64,000 nucleotides of DNA from Elgaria multicarinata webbii. Its lineage: Eukaryota; Chordata; Lepidosauria; Squamata; Anguidae. Every line of letters starts with the position of its first letter. The first letter of the stretch is position 1. This document shows positions 1 to 10,619 of this stretch, in pieces. Position numbers and translations under genes: made by a program. The notes under the pieces are model-generated. The model did not search any database. It was not told the origin of the DNA and worked only from the letters and a program-made list of their open reading frames with translations. The DNA lies in assembly GCF_023053635.1 (NCBI RefSeq), contig NC_086183.1, positions 28,841,501-28,905,500 of the forward strand. The letters are read 5' to 3'.

Positions 1-265
1 TTTACAATTTAAGACAATTGAAAACAAAACAATAGTATAAAACCATAATATAAAATACAATAGGAAAGCACAACCAAGATAAAAACAGCAGCAATGCAAA
101 AACACAAATTTAAACGAACAAAGTTAAAATTAATTTATAGACTGTTAAAATACCGGGAGAATAAAAAAGGTCTTCACCTGGCATCTAAAAGAATATAATG
201 TAGGTGCCAAGCGAACCTCCTTAGGGAGCTCATTCCACAGCCAGGGTGCCACAGCAGAGCCACCT
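1..265 (-). mobile_element. L2-type LINE 3' fragment
   Basis: Same sequence as 3040-3320, including the end of the reverse transcriptase frame (complement of the ELPKEVR type region near 220) and 3' UTR. Confidence 0.7.
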
Positions 266-339
266 TACATTACATCTCAAGTGTTACAATGTTTTAAAGA
301 GAGCTGCATTTTCTTGCTTAATATTAAATCACACTGAAT

Positions 340-950
340 AGGCCTGAGAAAAGATTGCTTCAGTAACCCAATCATTCCTCTCTTCTTTCTCCACCCTTAC
401 CTGGGAGTAACTCCTATTATTAAAAGATGCTTTTTTTAATGGTCCCTCCTCCTCCCTCCCAATCCCCTTTCCTTTTGTGTCGTGTCTTTTAGATTGTAAG
501 CCTGTGGGCAGGGATTGTAAGCCTCCGTGAGAGCCTTTTTTGGCTGAATGGCAGAATAAAAATGTCTTTTAGATTGTAAGCCTGTGGGCAGGGACTATAA
601 GCCGCCATGAGAGCCTTTTTTGGCTGAATGGCAGAATAAAAATGTCTTTTAGATTGTAAGCCTGTGGGCAGGGACTGTAAGCCGCCGTGAGAGCCTTTTT
701 TGGCTGAATGGCAGAATAAAAATGTCTTTTAGATTGTAAGCCTGTGGGCAGGGACTGTAAGCCGCCGTGAGAGCCTTTTTTGGCTGAATGGCAGAATAAA
801 AATGCTTAAATAAATAAATAATGGTGTGCTGCTTTTAATGATGTACTAGTTTTAAACGTTTGAATTAGTTGTATGTATTTTATGGTGTTTTTATTTGTGT
901 GGTGCCCCGCCTCGATCCAGAAGGAGAGGCAGGTAAATAATAATAATAAT
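340..950 (+). mobile_element. LINE 3' UTR with expanded internal repeat
   Basis: Contains the GATTGTAAGCCTGTGGGCAG 3' UTR motif of squamate L2/CR1-like LINEs and ends near (TAA)n at 938. The 80-bp tandem array 484-803 lies inside it. Family assignment is by eye. Confidence 0.5.
484..803 (+). repeat. Tandem repeat, 4 units of 80 bp
   Basis: Units start at 484, 564, 644 and 724, each beginning GTCTTTTAGATTGTAAGCCT, with only a few differences between units. Units 3 and 4 are almost identical, so expansion was recent. Confidence 0.95.
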
Positions 951-2530
951 CTCAGTGAGGCTTGCTTCTGCTTAGGACACGATCCTATGCTGGCAGGTGT
1001 AGGACTTTTTTCTGGCTAGAGAATTGCACCTTTTGCCTCCCTGTCTAATCCGTCTTTACTGCATATTTCCCATTTTTCTGTTTAGTCTAGCACTAAACAT
1101 TTGGATAGGAGCATTTCCCCTCCTATCCACAGTGTTCTTTAGCTATTTCTTTTTCTAACCCAGCACCTTTTGCTTTTAAAACAATGGAAAATAATAATTG
1201 TCTTTTCTACTGATCTTGTATGAGGACAGCAAAAAGAACTACCATAAAGAAATTTGTACAGCAACTAAAAATACATGTTGATTTCAGATACATTGAATGT
1301 CTCACTTGTTCTTTATTTCAGTGATTTTAACATTAACGTATTTTGTAGAACAGGTTGGTCTTACTTGTGAGCTGTAGAACCAGACATGTGACCAAGGCCA
1401 CGCCCCCTTGGGGGCAGATGGGCCCACCCCTTTGGTGGCTGGGCATGATGTTGGGGTGGGCATGTCTCCTTGAGAGCGGCCGTATTGTCCTCCTTTTTGG
1501 TTTCCAAAATATGGTCAGCCTACATAAAATGCAAATAATGAAGCAATGAATAAAAGATACACTTAAAACAAACCAAAATATGCAGATATTAGCAGGGGAT
1601 AATATTGCCAACATTTTTACTATCCTTTGCTGCTATGCATATTTCATATGGGCAGACATTAGCCACTGATAATATTTTTCTCCGTTCCATGAACACCATT
1701 ATCCACCAGCTTTCTCTGATCAACTTGCTGTTAAAAGCAAAATATCAGTCCAGTCTCTCTCTCTCTGTGTTCACACAACACAGTAACCCACACTCAGCGG
1801 GTGAGTATGGGTTGTTTTAGAACTGTGGGTTATCTAAGTCAGTGCAATTTCTGCAATGTGGGTTATCGAGTTGTCTGAATGCTGTGCATCTTCCGCAGTC
1901 TGGCTTGTTAACCACCCTGAACCAACCATGGGTTCTCAAGGTGGCTTGTTCAAGGAAAAATAAGCCATAGTTTAAATGCAGATTGCGTATTCTAATTGAG
2001 AAATTAATAACAAATTTGTAAGACAGCAAACCACGCTTGTTACAAAGGCGAGCATTATGGATGCACGAATTTTGACCAATGAGCTGACAATTTTCAAAAT
2101 TCAGTTGCATCACTAGCCACAAGGCTTTATGAAAATGTTTTTTTAAGTCCACACCAAAATTTGCCTGCATTTTGGTATGAACTTATCTAATATATGCATT
2201 TGGCGCACACCCTCCCCTAAGGTGCACATTTTTTCATGTGCCCTTTTTGCAAATGTTTCCTTTTTTATTTTTGTAGACGCTTTCCCCCTTTATAATGCAT
2301 TTTTTGTGCTTTGCTGTACACTACTGTGTACATTTATGAGCTTTATCACACCAGCGTTATACTGTGCAATCACTGCGAATTGCGTGCAAGTACTCTGAGG
2401 TTTCCAGTTTATAATCTGCTTTGACCGTGAGGTACTCTCATGCATCCTGCTTTAATTGTGCTATAAAGCCAAAAGACCTGATCTATTTCGATACTACTTT
2501 TGGAGCGAATCATTTGTTGTTTTCCAAGCA
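951..2530. other. Gene-free stretch
   Basis: AT-rich. Contains a possible MITE around 1780-2000 with several GTGGGTTA-like inverted motifs. Short open frames have no recognisable domain. Confidence 0.5.
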
Positions 2531-2534
2531 GCCA

Positions 2535-2725
2535 CTGGGGGGCGCAGGAGCAGGATTTAATATGTGTAAAGAAAAATAAAACAAATGCTTACATCTGCAT
2601 AAGTTTTAAAGATAAAGACATCAAAATTGGCACAGTAATAGATATTAAGGAGAGCTTTAAGCACACCAAACTTGAATCGGATTGGATCATCCGTTGATTT
2701 TTTTAATGACTTTTTTACATTTCCC
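2535..2725. repeat. Dispersed repeat unit related to the array at 62250-62680
   Basis: Shares the module of roughly AAAGATAAAGACATCAAA, TTGGCAC, a run about genomic hits in AGCTTTA, and GGATCATCCGTTGATTTTT with the tandem units at 62250-62680 (opposite strand). Probably the same transposon family, diverged. Confidence 0.5.
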
Positions 2726-2994
2726 CCCTTAAACCCTTTGCAAAGGATCTTAGGAGCGCTGCCACCCAGGGTGTGATTTATCTAGCAAAAACAACGACAG
2801 CTTAGCGCTAAAGGGGATAATTCGAGGGAAACAGGTACATGGGATGAAGCTATCAGTGTGTGCTTTTCCCTAGCCTGTGGATTTTCATCAATATACACAT
2901 TTAGGGGTATATTTCCGGGAGTGGGGCGACAGCAGAAAACCGTTCACAACATTTGGAAAATTGCAGATTTTCGCACGCAAATGTATTTTGGCTC

Positions 2995-3345
2995 ACTTAT
3001 TTATTTATTTATTTATTTATTACATTTCTATACCGCCCAATAGCCGGAGCTCTCTGGGCGGTTCACAAAAATTAAAACCATTCATAATATGAAACAACAG
3101 TATAAAACCATAATATAAAATACAATAAAAAAGCTCAACCAGATAAAAACAGCAGCAATGCAAAATTACAAATTGAAAACACCAAGTTAAAATTTATAGA
3201 CTGTTAAAATGCTGGGAGAATAAAAAGGTCTTCACCTGGCGTCTAAAAGCATATAATGTAGGTGCCAAGCGAACCTCCTTAGGGAGCTCATTCCACAGCC
3301 GGGGTGCCACAGCAGAGAAGGCCCTCCTCCTGGTAGCCACTTAAT
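2995..3345 (-). mobile_element. L2-type LINE 3' end
   Basis: A (TTTA)n tail at 2997-3023 followed by ATACCGCCCAATAGCCGGAG and the complement of the 3' UTR and C-terminal coding end. Near-identical to 1-265. Inserted on the 3' side of CEACAM-like gene A's V exon. Confidence 0.8.
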
Positions 3346-3432
3346 AGCTTAGGAGGCACCACTGAGATAAATCCATATAAAACCCCCAGAATCAAACAAT
3401 TTCTGTCTCCAATCCAATCCTCGTGTACTTAC

Positions 3433-3789
3433 TGGAGACTTGCAGCTGTCCCACGGCCTTCTCCGGGTTGCCGTACAAGTCGAATACAAACACAGAGTAC
3501 TCTCCGGAGTCGGAAGCCTGCAAGTCTCGGATGATCAATGAGCAAGCCCATCCCTGGCTTTCGCGGCCAGTGAAGGCTGGCCCTCTCAGAATCGGACTTT
3601 GAAATTCATCTCTGAAGATCATTTGATCCCTGTTAAAATTGTTACCCCGGAACCACGTGCAGCCAACAGGGGCGTCTACACCCTGCACACGAAGGTTGAC
3701 TGTTTGCCCAATGTGGGGGTTTGCGGGGTGGGATACAATGTGGGCGGCTTCAGCTGGTCGGAGGCAGGAGGCCAAGGCCAGGGCCAGGG
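3433..3789 (-). CDS. CEACAM-like gene A, exon 2 (end of signal peptide plus Ig V-type domain)
   Basis: This exon encodes the end of a leader (LALALASCLRPAEA) and one V-type immunoglobulin domain, residues about 25-128 of the predicted protein. The acceptor (TTGTCTTTCAG) lies just above 3789 and the donor (GTAAGTAC) just below 3433. The length of 357 nt with phase 1 at both ends is the usual CEACAM N-domain exon layout. Visible marks are the C-strand WFRG (W55), the GRES turn, and the tyrosine corner DSGEY (103-107). The canonical B-strand and F-strand cysteines are absent, as in CEACAM N domains. Instead Cys53 and Cys92 sit beside the C-strand Trp and on strand E. No N-glycosylation sequon is seen. 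The role is probably a cell-surface or secreted adhesion or decoy protein. Orthology to a particular CEACAM is unclear. No downstream exon was recognised between 1 and 3432. Confidence 0.8.
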
Positions 3790-3887
3790 CTGAAAGACAA
3801 GGGCCAGGAGAAGTGGTTAGTCCAAATTTGCCTCTACCGCTACCCCACAATGCCAGCTCCAAGGTTTTGAGGGTCCTTTGGGAAGGC

Positions 3888-3990
3888 ACAGTGATGGCTG
3901 AAGGCTTGGATGTCAACGGGGCGGTGAATCCAGTCCAGGTTTCAGTCAGAACCAGTTAGAACTCTAAAGGAGCTCTCCAAGGTGATTTCG
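3888..3990. mobile_element. Palindromic MITE family A, left-arm fragment
   Basis: Starts CAGTGATGGCTGAAGGC and contains GGTTTCAGTCAGAACCAGTTAGAACTCTAAAGG-type core, degenerate. Confidence 0.7.
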
Positions 3991-4584
3991 CACCCTCCCA
4001 CCCATGTCCCCCAGCAACTGGTGTACATAGGCTTACTGCCTCTGATAGTTTTGACTAGCCAGGTCCCCATGGCAGCCATGATGGGACTAGCCACATCCTC
4101 CATTGGAGCCATTTTGTGGTGGTGCCCACAGCTGAAATTTCCAGCTATGTCCATGGGTAAAAGGGTTGGGGAATCCTGGAATAGAGCCCACGCAGGAAAG
4201 GATCCATTCGCCTGCTTCCTGCTGACATGTAGATGTATCCAGCAGGGCTCCATTACCATCAAGAGCAGCGTCGGACAGGGAATGCAACGGTTATATATAA
4301 AGTTAATTACGCTTTGATGGTTGTTACATAATAAGTATACACAGCATTATTAACTGTGTATAACCCCATAAAGAGCATCAATCTAGCAACTAAAAAAGCA
4401 GGCATCAACGCAGCGGAGCAACAGGGAATTTTGGAAATTTTGTCACAAAGCGGGGGAGAAAAGTTGCCCCTGCCAAATTTCCCTCCCTCTACAAATTTTA
4501 AAGGCCCACACGCTCTGGACACTTTGGCATCTGACCAGCTGGCCTAGTAGCCACAGCCCTTTGCCTCCCCCACACACATCTCAC

Positions 4585-4612
4585 CTGCTAGAACTAGTCT
4601 GGTCCACTGCAT
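4585..4612 (-). CDS. CEACAM-like gene A, exon 1 (start codon and start of signal peptide)
   Basis: A 28-nt coding exon runs from the ATG at 4612 (reading MQWTRLVLA plus one base) to a GTGAGATG donor. Joined to the V exon it gives a hydrophobic leader of about 24 residues ending in PAEA. The call rests on three points: the splice phase (1) fits exon 2, the sequence before the ATG (CCCATCCCACNATG) matches that of gene B, and both exons end in GCAG followed by GTGAGATG. It is too short to find by ORF size. The match of an independent paralogous exon makes chance unlikely, but there is no transcript evidence here. Confidence 0.65.
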
Positions 4613-5019
4613 AGTGGGATGGGGGACACCAGAGGTCAGCATGACAGCTCTGCAGTGCCTGTCGTTTGGGGCTAATGCTCCCCTTTCCTGTTTTTATATC
4701 CCATGCAAAGCGAGAGGATTTCCCCTGGCAAGGCGCCCGTTGCCCCAGTAATCAGTACAGGAAAGAGGGTTGGAGAACATACTGGAATGAAGAGTGGGGT
4801 GAGAGGGGTGGGGGGAACGGTCCATTCTCGGAAACCAACCAGCCATTTCCCAATAGGGCAAAGGACAGACGTCGCTCATTGGCATGCCTGATTTGCTTGC
4901 AGATGGCAGCTCAGTGAAACCCTCCCTTGGGTTTCTCCATCTTTTTTGAGCATAGCAGCAGCCCTGCAAGACCAGGCAAAAAGATCGACCACACACGCAC
5001 ACGCACACACCTAAAATAA

Positions 5020-5141
5020 CTGGAGGCTGGTGGCGCCAATGCCAGTGGGGTGGTAAATCCACTCTGGGTTTCAGTCAGACCCAATCAGAACTCTAAAGGA
5101 GTTAGCACCCCACTGATGTCAGAGCCACCAGCCTCCACTGC
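5020..5141. mobile_element. Palindromic MITE family A, shortened copy
   Basis: Left arm GGAGGCTGGTGG and right arm CCACCAGCCTCCACTG, with most of the middle missing. Confidence 0.85.
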
Positions 5142-5144
5142 TAA

Positions 5145-5813
5145 GTGCAACCACGCTTAGAATACTGTATGCAGTTCTGGTCACCACATCTAAAAAAGGA
5201 TATTATAGAGCTGGGAAAAGTGCAGAAAAGGGCAACTAAAATGATGAAGGGGCTAGAGCATCTCCCCTACGAGGGAAGGTTACATCAGCTGGGATTGTTT
5301 AGCTTGGAAAAAAGGCGGCTAAGGGGAGACATGATGGAGGTGTACAAAATGATGCACGGCGTGGAGAATGTGGACAGGGAGACATTTTTCTCCCTCTCTC
5401 AAAATACTAGAACCCAGTGGGCTCATCCCATGATGCTGATGGGTGGGAGATCCAGGACAAATAAAAGGAAGGACTTCTTCACACAGCACATGGTTAAATT
5501 ATGGAAGTCACTACCACAAGATGTGGCGATGGCCACCAATCTGGATGGCTTCAAAAGGGGGTTGGATCAATTCCTGGAGGCGAAGGCTATCCATGGCTAC
5601 TAGCCCTGAGGGTTGTGCGCTATCTCCAGTATTCGAGGCAATAAGCCTGTGTGCACCAGTTGCTGGGGAACATGGGTGGGAGGGTGCTGTTGCACCATGT
5701 CCTGCTTGTTCATCCCTGGCCGATGGCTGGTTTGCCACTGTGGGAACAGAGTGCTGGACTAGATGGACCCTTGGTCTGATCCAGCATCAGGGCACTTCTG
5801 ATGTTCTTATGCT
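5145..5813 (+). mobile_element. CR1-type LINE, 3' end with ORF2 remnant
   Basis: An open frame of about 150 codons (5145-5603) gives the C-terminal reverse transcriptase region typical of CR1: [33 protein letters not shown] and the LWKSLPQDV motif. The 3' UTR ends in a TGTTCTTATG-type tail. It is 5'-truncated, and its frame is open over this stretch. Confidence 0.9.
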
Positions 5814-6280
5814 TAAACTGTCATCCATCTTTTTGCCCACTCCAATGGAAAACCCTGATATTGTCTCTCACACACACAACTTTGCAGGGAACAACGGTAT
5901 GTATATATGATGGGGGTGCGGTGGGGAGACCCGCCCTGCCTATATCACCCACCTAGATGTTTGTCTGAACACCTGATTTGCCTTGCAAACAACACTACTA
6001 CCCATACAGCCAATGTCTTGGAGGGTGAATTGGGCCTGGAGGCCAGTGAAGCTGATACAGTCCAGTTCAAATCCCCCCTCTGGATCAATTTTAATGCTGG
6101 AAGACTTATCAAAGGCAGCCCTGCCTAGAGAGCATTTCAATGATCTAATGTAGATGTTCTCAGGTTCTGAAAACCAGTAGCCAGTTTGCCTGCTACCCTC
6201 CGTGGAACTGATGGGTGCAGGTGGACCCTGTCTTGAAGCTAGGATTGCTAGCCAGGATTTTCTGGGGGAGTTTTCAGGTC

Positions 6281-6282
<2 letters not shown>

Positions 6283-6313
<31 letters not shown>
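6283..6313. repeat. (CT)n microsatellite
   Basis: About 15 CT dinucleotides. Confidence 0.95.
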
Positions 6314-6315
<2 letters not shown>

Positions 6316-7134
6316 CCCTTTGTACACCTATGGGTGTAGACGGAGGGAGAGGGGGCGATCCCAGACTTACCTGCTTCCGCGATCATTGCCCTCAGTCTAA
6401 ACGGTCATGCCCATTACAGCCACCTTTTTTTCTTTTAAAGGGCTAGAGCTGGAGCACACTTGCGCTCCAGCAAAAATTAAAAGGTAAGGAAAGCAAAATC
6501 GAAAAGCCCCGACCCAGCTCCTCACCCCCGAGGGCCCTGGACTCCTGATGACCCCTGCTACTCGCAGGGAAGAGGGAAGAAGCCAGGACGGGAGGCCCAC
6601 AGTCCTTGGGATCATCCAAGGGCTGCATGTAAAAAAAAAAAAGAGGTCTCAGTTATCCCGGGTAAATGGAGGGTTCATACCTCCCTGATCCCCATTTGGA
6701 CACACAGGGATCCTGGGATGACCCCTGGAAAAACAGCTGGTGTAGAAAGCCCCCCCCTCTCTCTCACACACACACACATACACAATCCTTGCTTGGGATG
6801 GGAGAGGTGACCATTGTACTCAGGGTTGGAGTGAACCTTCGCTTCCGTTAGCCCAGAGATTCCGGAATCTCTCCTGCCACCTCTTGGTGATCTTGATTTA
6901 CGACCCGGATTAACCTGCTCCCTGTTATTCTTTGGACCTGAATCTCCTTCTAGACTTCCGACCCCGGCATGGTTTTTTGAATGACGCTGTTCTTTTGTCC
7001 TAGACGTTTGTTTTCCAGCTCTAATGGCAGGTTGCCCCCGCCTGCGTTCTTCTCGGATCTTCTATCAACTAGCAGCACGAAGCTGACCAGGGCCGTTTAA
7101 AACAGCCTCAGTCTCGGAGCGGCATTATCAGAGC

Positions 7135-7250
7135 AGGACAAAGAAGGCTATCAATGGCTACTAGTCCTGATGGTTTTATGCCTCCCCCAGTATGAGAGAC
7201 AGTTGCTGGGGAACATGGGCAGGAGGGTGCTGTTGCACTCATGTACTGTT
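7135..7250 (+). mobile_element. CR1 3' fragment
   Basis: Matches the GAAGGCTATCAATGGCTACT to GCAGGAGGGTGCTGTTGCA part of the copy at 5583-5690. Confidence 0.75.
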
Positions 7251-8018
7251 CACTGCTTTCATGCAGAGATTGACAGGTGGCAATGTTTCTCCCACCATGA
7301 CCTGACAAGCTTCAGCTGCCGGTTTCTTCAGATCAAGCTGCTATTTTTGGGCACAAGAGCAGGGGTTGATAAGCAACATGGCAACCCTTAGTGCAGCTGC
7401 TACACTGGGCCAGCAGGGAGGGAGAGGTCAGGCTGAAGTTCTCTGGGCCATCTCTTCATTTCCTTGTACTGGAACAGAGTCCTTTTGAACTGAACCAACG
7501 CAGGGGAAACCCCTGGTCCTTTGCACTGTGTGACTCAAACGCTTCCTCGGGGGTTGTCAATATTTACCTTCCTTCTGCTCACCACTGCCCCGCCCTCCTC
7601 CTGCCTTAAAACGTTCAGCCCCAGGGATCACAAAAAAACCACCATCAGAAGGAGAAACCTTTGAATGATTCACTGACCTCCTGGAAATATGTGCTCATAA
7701 ATGCCAGGGAAGGAGGAAAGTTGCAGTTATGCCACCCCAAGAAGGAGAGGGGCTGCTGTTCTTTCCAAAGTAGCACACAACGGGGACGTTCAGCAGGGGG
7801 CAGCTTTTCCCCTTTTGCACAAGCGCTCCCTGAACAAACTCTCTTCAGGACTTTTAAACTGATTTTTAGACCTAGAAGAAATATTTGTGAAGTTTCATAC
7901 TAGCATAGTTTATTTTAATTTTGCCCGTCGGAATTCAAAATTTGTGGATAAGGATTAAAAAAAAATCATATTCAAAAATAGGAAATGCAAGCGCTTTAAA
8001 CTTCACACTATATAGAGC

Positions 8019-8372
8019 GGATCTACACTGCGTACTGAAGGCTCTTGTGAGCGCCTGCAGTGCGCCCCCAAAGCGATTTTGTAGATCCCGGAAGAGGAGG
8101 AGGAGGAGGCTGGGGAATCCGGCCGCGTCACTGCCCACCTCCCTGCCGGCCTCCTACTGCCGGCGAAAGAGATTCACTCGGAAGAAGCTCTCCGACCCGG
8201 GTGGCTCTTTCGCCAGCAGCAGGAGGCCGGTGGGGAGGTGGGCGGCGGCAGCGGCAAGGACGTGGCCAGATTCCCCAGCCACCGCCTCCTCCACCTCTTC
8301 CAGGATCTACACAATCGCTTTGGGGGTGCACTGCAGGCGCTCGCAAGCGCCTTCAGTAAGCAGTGTAGATCC
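8019..8372. mobile_element. GC-rich foldback element (354 bp)
   Basis: Ends GGATCTACACTG and CAGTGTAGATCC are exact complements. The arms continue inward (GGGGAATCC/GGATTCCCC-type and GCCGGC blocks) to make a nearly complete palindrome. Long open frames here are composition artefacts. Confidence 0.8.
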
Positions 8373-8726
8373 CCCCTATACCTCCGAGCTCTGTTGTGGA
8401 GAAAATACAGAACAGAAGTGGATTCCTCCTTGGAACAGGCAGATCAGGTGTTTGGATAAACGCCAACATTTCTTCATGCTCTTGACACATAGATTCCTCT
8501 CCAAGGACAGAAGGTGCCGTTGTTCTCTCGCTCTTGCTAAATGTTCCATTCCTGTGCTCTCTTTCACTACTTCCTCCTCGGCCTACTTGGGTAATGCCCC
8601 CTCTTGTCTATGAAAATCCTCCTACCCCCCTGCTCAATACATAAGGCTGAGGCAGGACACCCTAGCTCCAAAGACGACGCTACGTAGACCCTGGAGCGTT
8701 CTTTCTGGCACACCCTCCATCCCACG

Positions 8727-8757
8727 ATGCCGCAGACTGGATTAGCTGTCCTTGCAG
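8727..8757 (+). CDS. CEACAM-like gene B, exon 1 (start codon and start of signal peptide)
   Basis: A 31-nt coding exon starts at ATG 8727 (MPQTGLAVLA plus one base) and ends at the donor GTGAGATG. It joins in phase 1 to the V exon at 10036 to make a 23-residue signal peptide ending HPAEA. Its ATG context and donor match those of gene A's first exon on the opposite strand. The two genes are thus transcribed away from each other, with about 4.1 kb between start codons. That interval contains MITEs, a CR1 fragment and a GC-rich foldback. Confidence 0.65.
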
Positions 8758-8900
8758 GTGAGATGTGGGAACGGGGTAGAGGCCAATGAAAGCGAGGGAA
8801 TTTCAGCAGCTTTTCTCAACTCACCCCGAGAAAAGTAGTGCCAGCCTAAATTGCCTTTTCTACAAAAATCTTATGTAGCTACACAAAGCCTGGTGAGTGC

Positions 8901-9112
8901 TAGGAGAGCCAGCATGGTGTAGTGGTCACAGTGCTGGACTGGAACTCGGGAGCTCTGGGTTTTTGTCCTCACTGGGCCATGAAGGTCTCTGGGTGACTTT
9001 GGGTAAGTCACTGGCCCCCAGCCTATCCTACCTTGCAAGGTTGTTGTGGGGATAAAATGAAGAAGAGGAGGATCACATACCCTGCCTTGAAGGCAGGGTA
9101 TGTGATCCTCCT
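8901..9112 (+). mobile_element. tRNA-derived CORE-type SINE
   Basis: Head AGCCAGCATGGTGTAGTGGT (A-box region), GGAACTCGGGAGCTC and the CORE-like GACTTTGGGTAAGTCACT and GGTTGTTGTGGGGATAAAATG. Lies in intron 1 of CEACAM-like gene B. Confidence 0.85.
9066..9112. repeat. Perfect hairpin, 22-bp arms, 3-nt loop
   Basis: Arms 9066-9087 and 9091-9112 are exact complements around TGA. The right arm replaces the usual SINE tail. Confidence 0.95.
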
Positions 9113-9602
9113 TGGGGAAAACTCGGGGACTCAGAGCTTCTCCACAAGAGTGATTTAGTGCACACTTGGGACTGGTCACTCCCGGACTTTGACGGGTCAC
9201 TTTCATGGCGTCGTCAGCCTTCCGCTGTTTCGAAGTAGGAATCTGTCATTTTATAAAACGGCACTATAAAACAGCACCATCTGCTGGCAGTAGAATAAAA
9301 ACATCTGGGAAAGAACTGGCAAAATCAAGAGGGGGGAGCATGTGTATTTTGCCAGTCGTTAAACCTGCAATGGCTCAGAAGACAAAGCCCTGGTAAGGCT
9401 GCGGGATTTTTGCTGAATATGGAGAAGCCCATAAATCTTCGATGTGTGGGGGTGTGTGCATGTGATTTGAGGATATCTACAATTCTAGCCCACCACTCCC
9501 TGCAGTCAACCCCCACGTAATTCCTGAGAATCCTGAAAATGGAATTAATTAAACAAAACCAGCAAACAAATGTTCATTTGCGCAGGGAGTAGGAAGGGAA
9601 TG

Positions 9603-9672
9603 GGGTTGCCAACATTTAAACTGGCCCCTGCTCCTGTGCCTTTAGCAGCTTGATCTGCAGGGACAAGGAGGG
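9603..9672. mobile_element. MITE family D, one arm
   Basis: GGGTTGCCAAC, then CCCTGCTCCTGTGCCTTTAG as in the other family D copies. Confidence 0.7.
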
Positions 9673-9676
9673 AGAT

Positions 9677-9790
9677 AGAATCATAGAATTGTGGAGTTGG
9701 AAGGGACCACAAGGGTCATCTAGCCCAACCCTCTCTGTGACAAGCAGGAAAACCAATAACACCATCCCTGAGGGGTGGGTAGAAGGATTG
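9677..9790 (-). mobile_element. CR1 3' tail
   Basis: AGAATCATAGAATTGTGGAG is the complement of the CR1 3' octamer tail and adjoining 3' UTR. Confidence 0.85.
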
Positions 9791-10035
9791 TATGCATCTT
9801 GTGAAAAGGTTCCCCTGTCAATTCCCACAGATCCAGCTGTTAGTTTATGACTTGCAGATGCCTCCCCAGAATAGAAAGTTCTCTGGGCAGCTCAGGAACA
9901 GGACAGGGTGATCACATGCTTGTCAATTGTCAAGCTTAAGGGTGCAGGAAGGAAGCGTGGATATCACATGAATTGAAAGAGGAATCACCCCCCAAACTTT
10001 GTTCCTATCAACTCCACCTGGTTCTTCTCTTGCAG

Positions 10036-10395
10036 TCTTGTCCTTGGCCTCCTGCCTCCACCCGGCTGAAGCCGTCCACATCGTCCCCGTCCCCCCGAAC
10101 CCCCCTGTGGGGCAAACGGTCACCCTTTCCGTGCGGGATATAGAGCATCCCACTATCTGCTTTTGGTTCCGGGGTAATAAATTTAACAAAAGTCAAATGA
10201 TCATCCAAGTTGAGTATGGAAGAGTGGTCCAAAGAGGAGGGGGCGCCACAGGCCGCGAAAGTTTGGGGAACGACTGCGCCTTAGTCATCCAACGCCTGCA
10301 GCCCTCGGACAACGGAGAGTACTACTTAGTCACCCTGCAAGGGAATCGCTCAGGTCAACGTTGGACAGACGCCTTGGCACGGCTCCAGGTTTCTA
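10036..10395 (+). CDS. CEACAM-like gene B, exon 2 (end of signal peptide plus Ig V-type domain)
   Basis: A 360-nt, phase 1-1 exon lies between acceptor CTCTTGCAG and donor GTAAGTAC. It encodes the leader end (LSLASCLHPAEA) and a V-type Ig domain. Features are WFRG at 54-57, GRES at 83-86, and the tyrosine corner DNGEY at 102-106. Two possible N-glycosylation sites are visible (NKS at 61, NRS at 114). As in gene A the canonical Ig cysteines are missing, and the unusual pair Cys52/Cys91 is present with the same 39-residue spacing. It is clearly a paralogue of gene A and likely a member of the squamate CEACAM-like family that flanks BCL3. It may be secreted if the candidate terminal exon at 11579 is used. 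Confidence 0.82.
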
Positions 10396-10619
10396 GTAAG
10401 TACATGAGGACGAGGGATGGTAGGAGGGAGATTCTCCTGGGAAGCAGGGCTGAGGTTGGAGTTGCCACGGAATGTCCATAAATATTCACAATTCACCGAC
10501 TCAGATTGCAAATGTGAGAGTTCACCCAACGGTTCAAAATCTGAGTGTGTTGCACCTGTTAACTACTCTTGATTTCTTTGATCATGGCAGGCTTGCATGT
10601 GAAATTCCATAACTGAGAC

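Larger units (their letters stand above)
5830..8015. other. Gene-free interval between the divergent CEACAM-like genes
   Basis: Contains a (CT)n microsatellite (6283-6313), a possible GTGTAGA-ended MITE (about 6330-6750), a CR1 scrap (7135-7250), and a family D MITE scrap (about 7263-7390). A kB-like GGGAAACCCC lies at 7504. No coding signal recognised. Confidence 0.5.

Noticed and set aside
484-803. CRISPR-like array
   Set aside because: Units are contiguous 80-bp tandem repeats without unique spacers, in a vertebrate LINE tail.
5145-5603. 152-codon frame as a host gene
   Set aside because: It is the C-terminal reverse transcriptase region of a CR1 LINE.
7921-8613. 230-codon plus-strand open frame
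   Set aside because: Runs through a GC-rich palindromic element; both strands are open because of the foldback, with no homology.
9066-9112. microRNA precursor
   Set aside because: A 22-bp stem with a 3-nt loop is too short for a standard pre-miRNA, and it sits in a SINE tail.
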